From NCBI RefSeq assembly GCF_963676685.1, contig NC_092355.1:78025176-78089175 (forward strand): DNA of 64,000 nucleotides. Reading direction: 5' to 3'. A program made the position numbers and the translations under genes. Shown here piece by piece: positions 63,284-64,000 of this stretch (the stretch's first letter is position 1; each line of letters opens with the position of its first letter). A model generated the notes under the pieces. It was not told the DNA's origin. It was given only the letters and a program-made list of their open reading frames with translations, and did no database searches. The DNA is from Mytilus edulis. Lineage: Eukaryota > Mollusca > Bivalvia > Mytilida > Mytilidae.

Positions 63284-64000
63284 TTTTTGTTTGTTTTGAA
63301 TTATAGTTGATAAAGTTCTTTACAAGACCATTTTTTACACCAAGGTTTAACAGCGGGTGTAAAACAAATATCACACATGTATGTTATTGCTTCACTTTGA
63401 CCACATTCCTTAATATATACAAAATTATATTGTTAATTAGACAAGAATCATATAAAGTGGGGTCTCATTTTGTTTGTCTCCTTGTACTAAATCAGGAAAT
63501 GTAACTATTTTTCATATTTCTTTGAAAAAGTTACTTTTTAAAAAATTGATCATTATTCTGAATCATGTTAATCAGACAGATTTAATCATTATATTAACAA
63601 ATACTTGTTAGAATTATATAAAGTGAGATGTTATTTTACTCAGAGAATTGTAATGAATCCATTGATATAAATATTTTATTCATTTCTTAAAAAAAAAATT
63701 AACATGACAGTTGAATAATTATACTGAATCTACACTTAAATCCTGTTGTTAATTAGACAGTTTAACGAACAAATATTTGTAATAATTATATAAAGTGGGG
63801 TCTCATTTTACTTGTTTTGTTCTACTGAATCCATTGATATAACTATTTTACACATTTCTTGAAAAAAATATTTTTTTAAGATATCAGGTTTAATTGAAGT
63901 TTTGACATTTCACAACAAAACATTTTTATTTATTGTTTATATATACAATATAAATACAAGTGTGACTGGTCATTTTATTCAGTTTTGACCACTGATTCAT
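63284..64000. other. Intronic or intergenic DNA
   Basis: About three diverged ~230-bp repeats sharing ATTATATAAAGTG and GTCTCATTTT (about 63445, 63615, 63788). No exon recognised. Confidence 0.4.

Overview
The window looks like nuclear DNA of a bivalve mollusc, most likely a marine mussel (Mytilus). It is AT-rich and intron-bearing, crowded with transposons, and it carries several dispersed repeats I recognise as typical of bivalve genomes: the family at 313-540 and 58590-58808, the GTCGAAGGAGACTT family at 47290-49020, and the 'GGCCCGAAGGGCC' family at 49838-55032. There is no bacterial operon structure, rRNA, CRISPR array or tRNA that I can recognise. Almost all long open reading frames belong to mobile elements. 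Only one host gene is well supported: the first exons of an ankyrin-repeat protein at the right end.

Left part (1-6060): a minus-strand transposon-like gene of about 4.8 kb in three overlapping frames. It has N-terminal zinc-binding segments, a DUF6589-like (probably RNase H-fold) middle and a FEN1/XPG-like nuclease end.

6233-20533: a very long CR1-like LINE on the minus strand. In transcription order it has an SGNH-esterase ORF, a 57-bp minisatellite that can form a hairpin in every unit, two copies of a ~150-bp repeat carrying related hairpins, a PHD-finger ORF1 with a Q/N/G/Y repeat tail (broken by two frameshifts), an endonuclease-reverse transcriptase ORF2, a 3' UTR with two stem-loops and a (GAA)n tail. 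A second LINE (13761-18351, plus strand; coiled-coil/RRM ORF1, one in-frame UAA, then ORF2) has jumped into the minisatellite.

20700-43500: intergenic DNA dominated by non-autonomous elements. These include a 93-bp palindromic element with an 8-bp target duplication, fold-backs, a six-block A-B-B-A-B-A array whose junctions fall on TTAA, a 2.0-kb Mutator-like element with ~250-bp inverted ends and a 9-bp duplication inside a dead LINE, a 2.7-kb element with 14-bp inverted ends, and a 645-bp TA-flanked MITE.

43800-57300: a GC-richer candidate first exon/promoter, a 50-bp satellite of about 47 copies, then a 501-bp-period bivalve repeat. A seven-copy tandem array with a 356-bp period sits inside it; each copy contains a complete hammerhead self-cleaving ribozyme (a retrozyme/Penelope-type element). 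This is the most striking functional RNA in the window.

57300-64000: more dispersed repeats, then the start of a plus-strand ankyrin-repeat gene (exons 58930-59012, 59250-59273 and 62093-62176, plus a decayed duplicate exon at 61971) that continues past the window.
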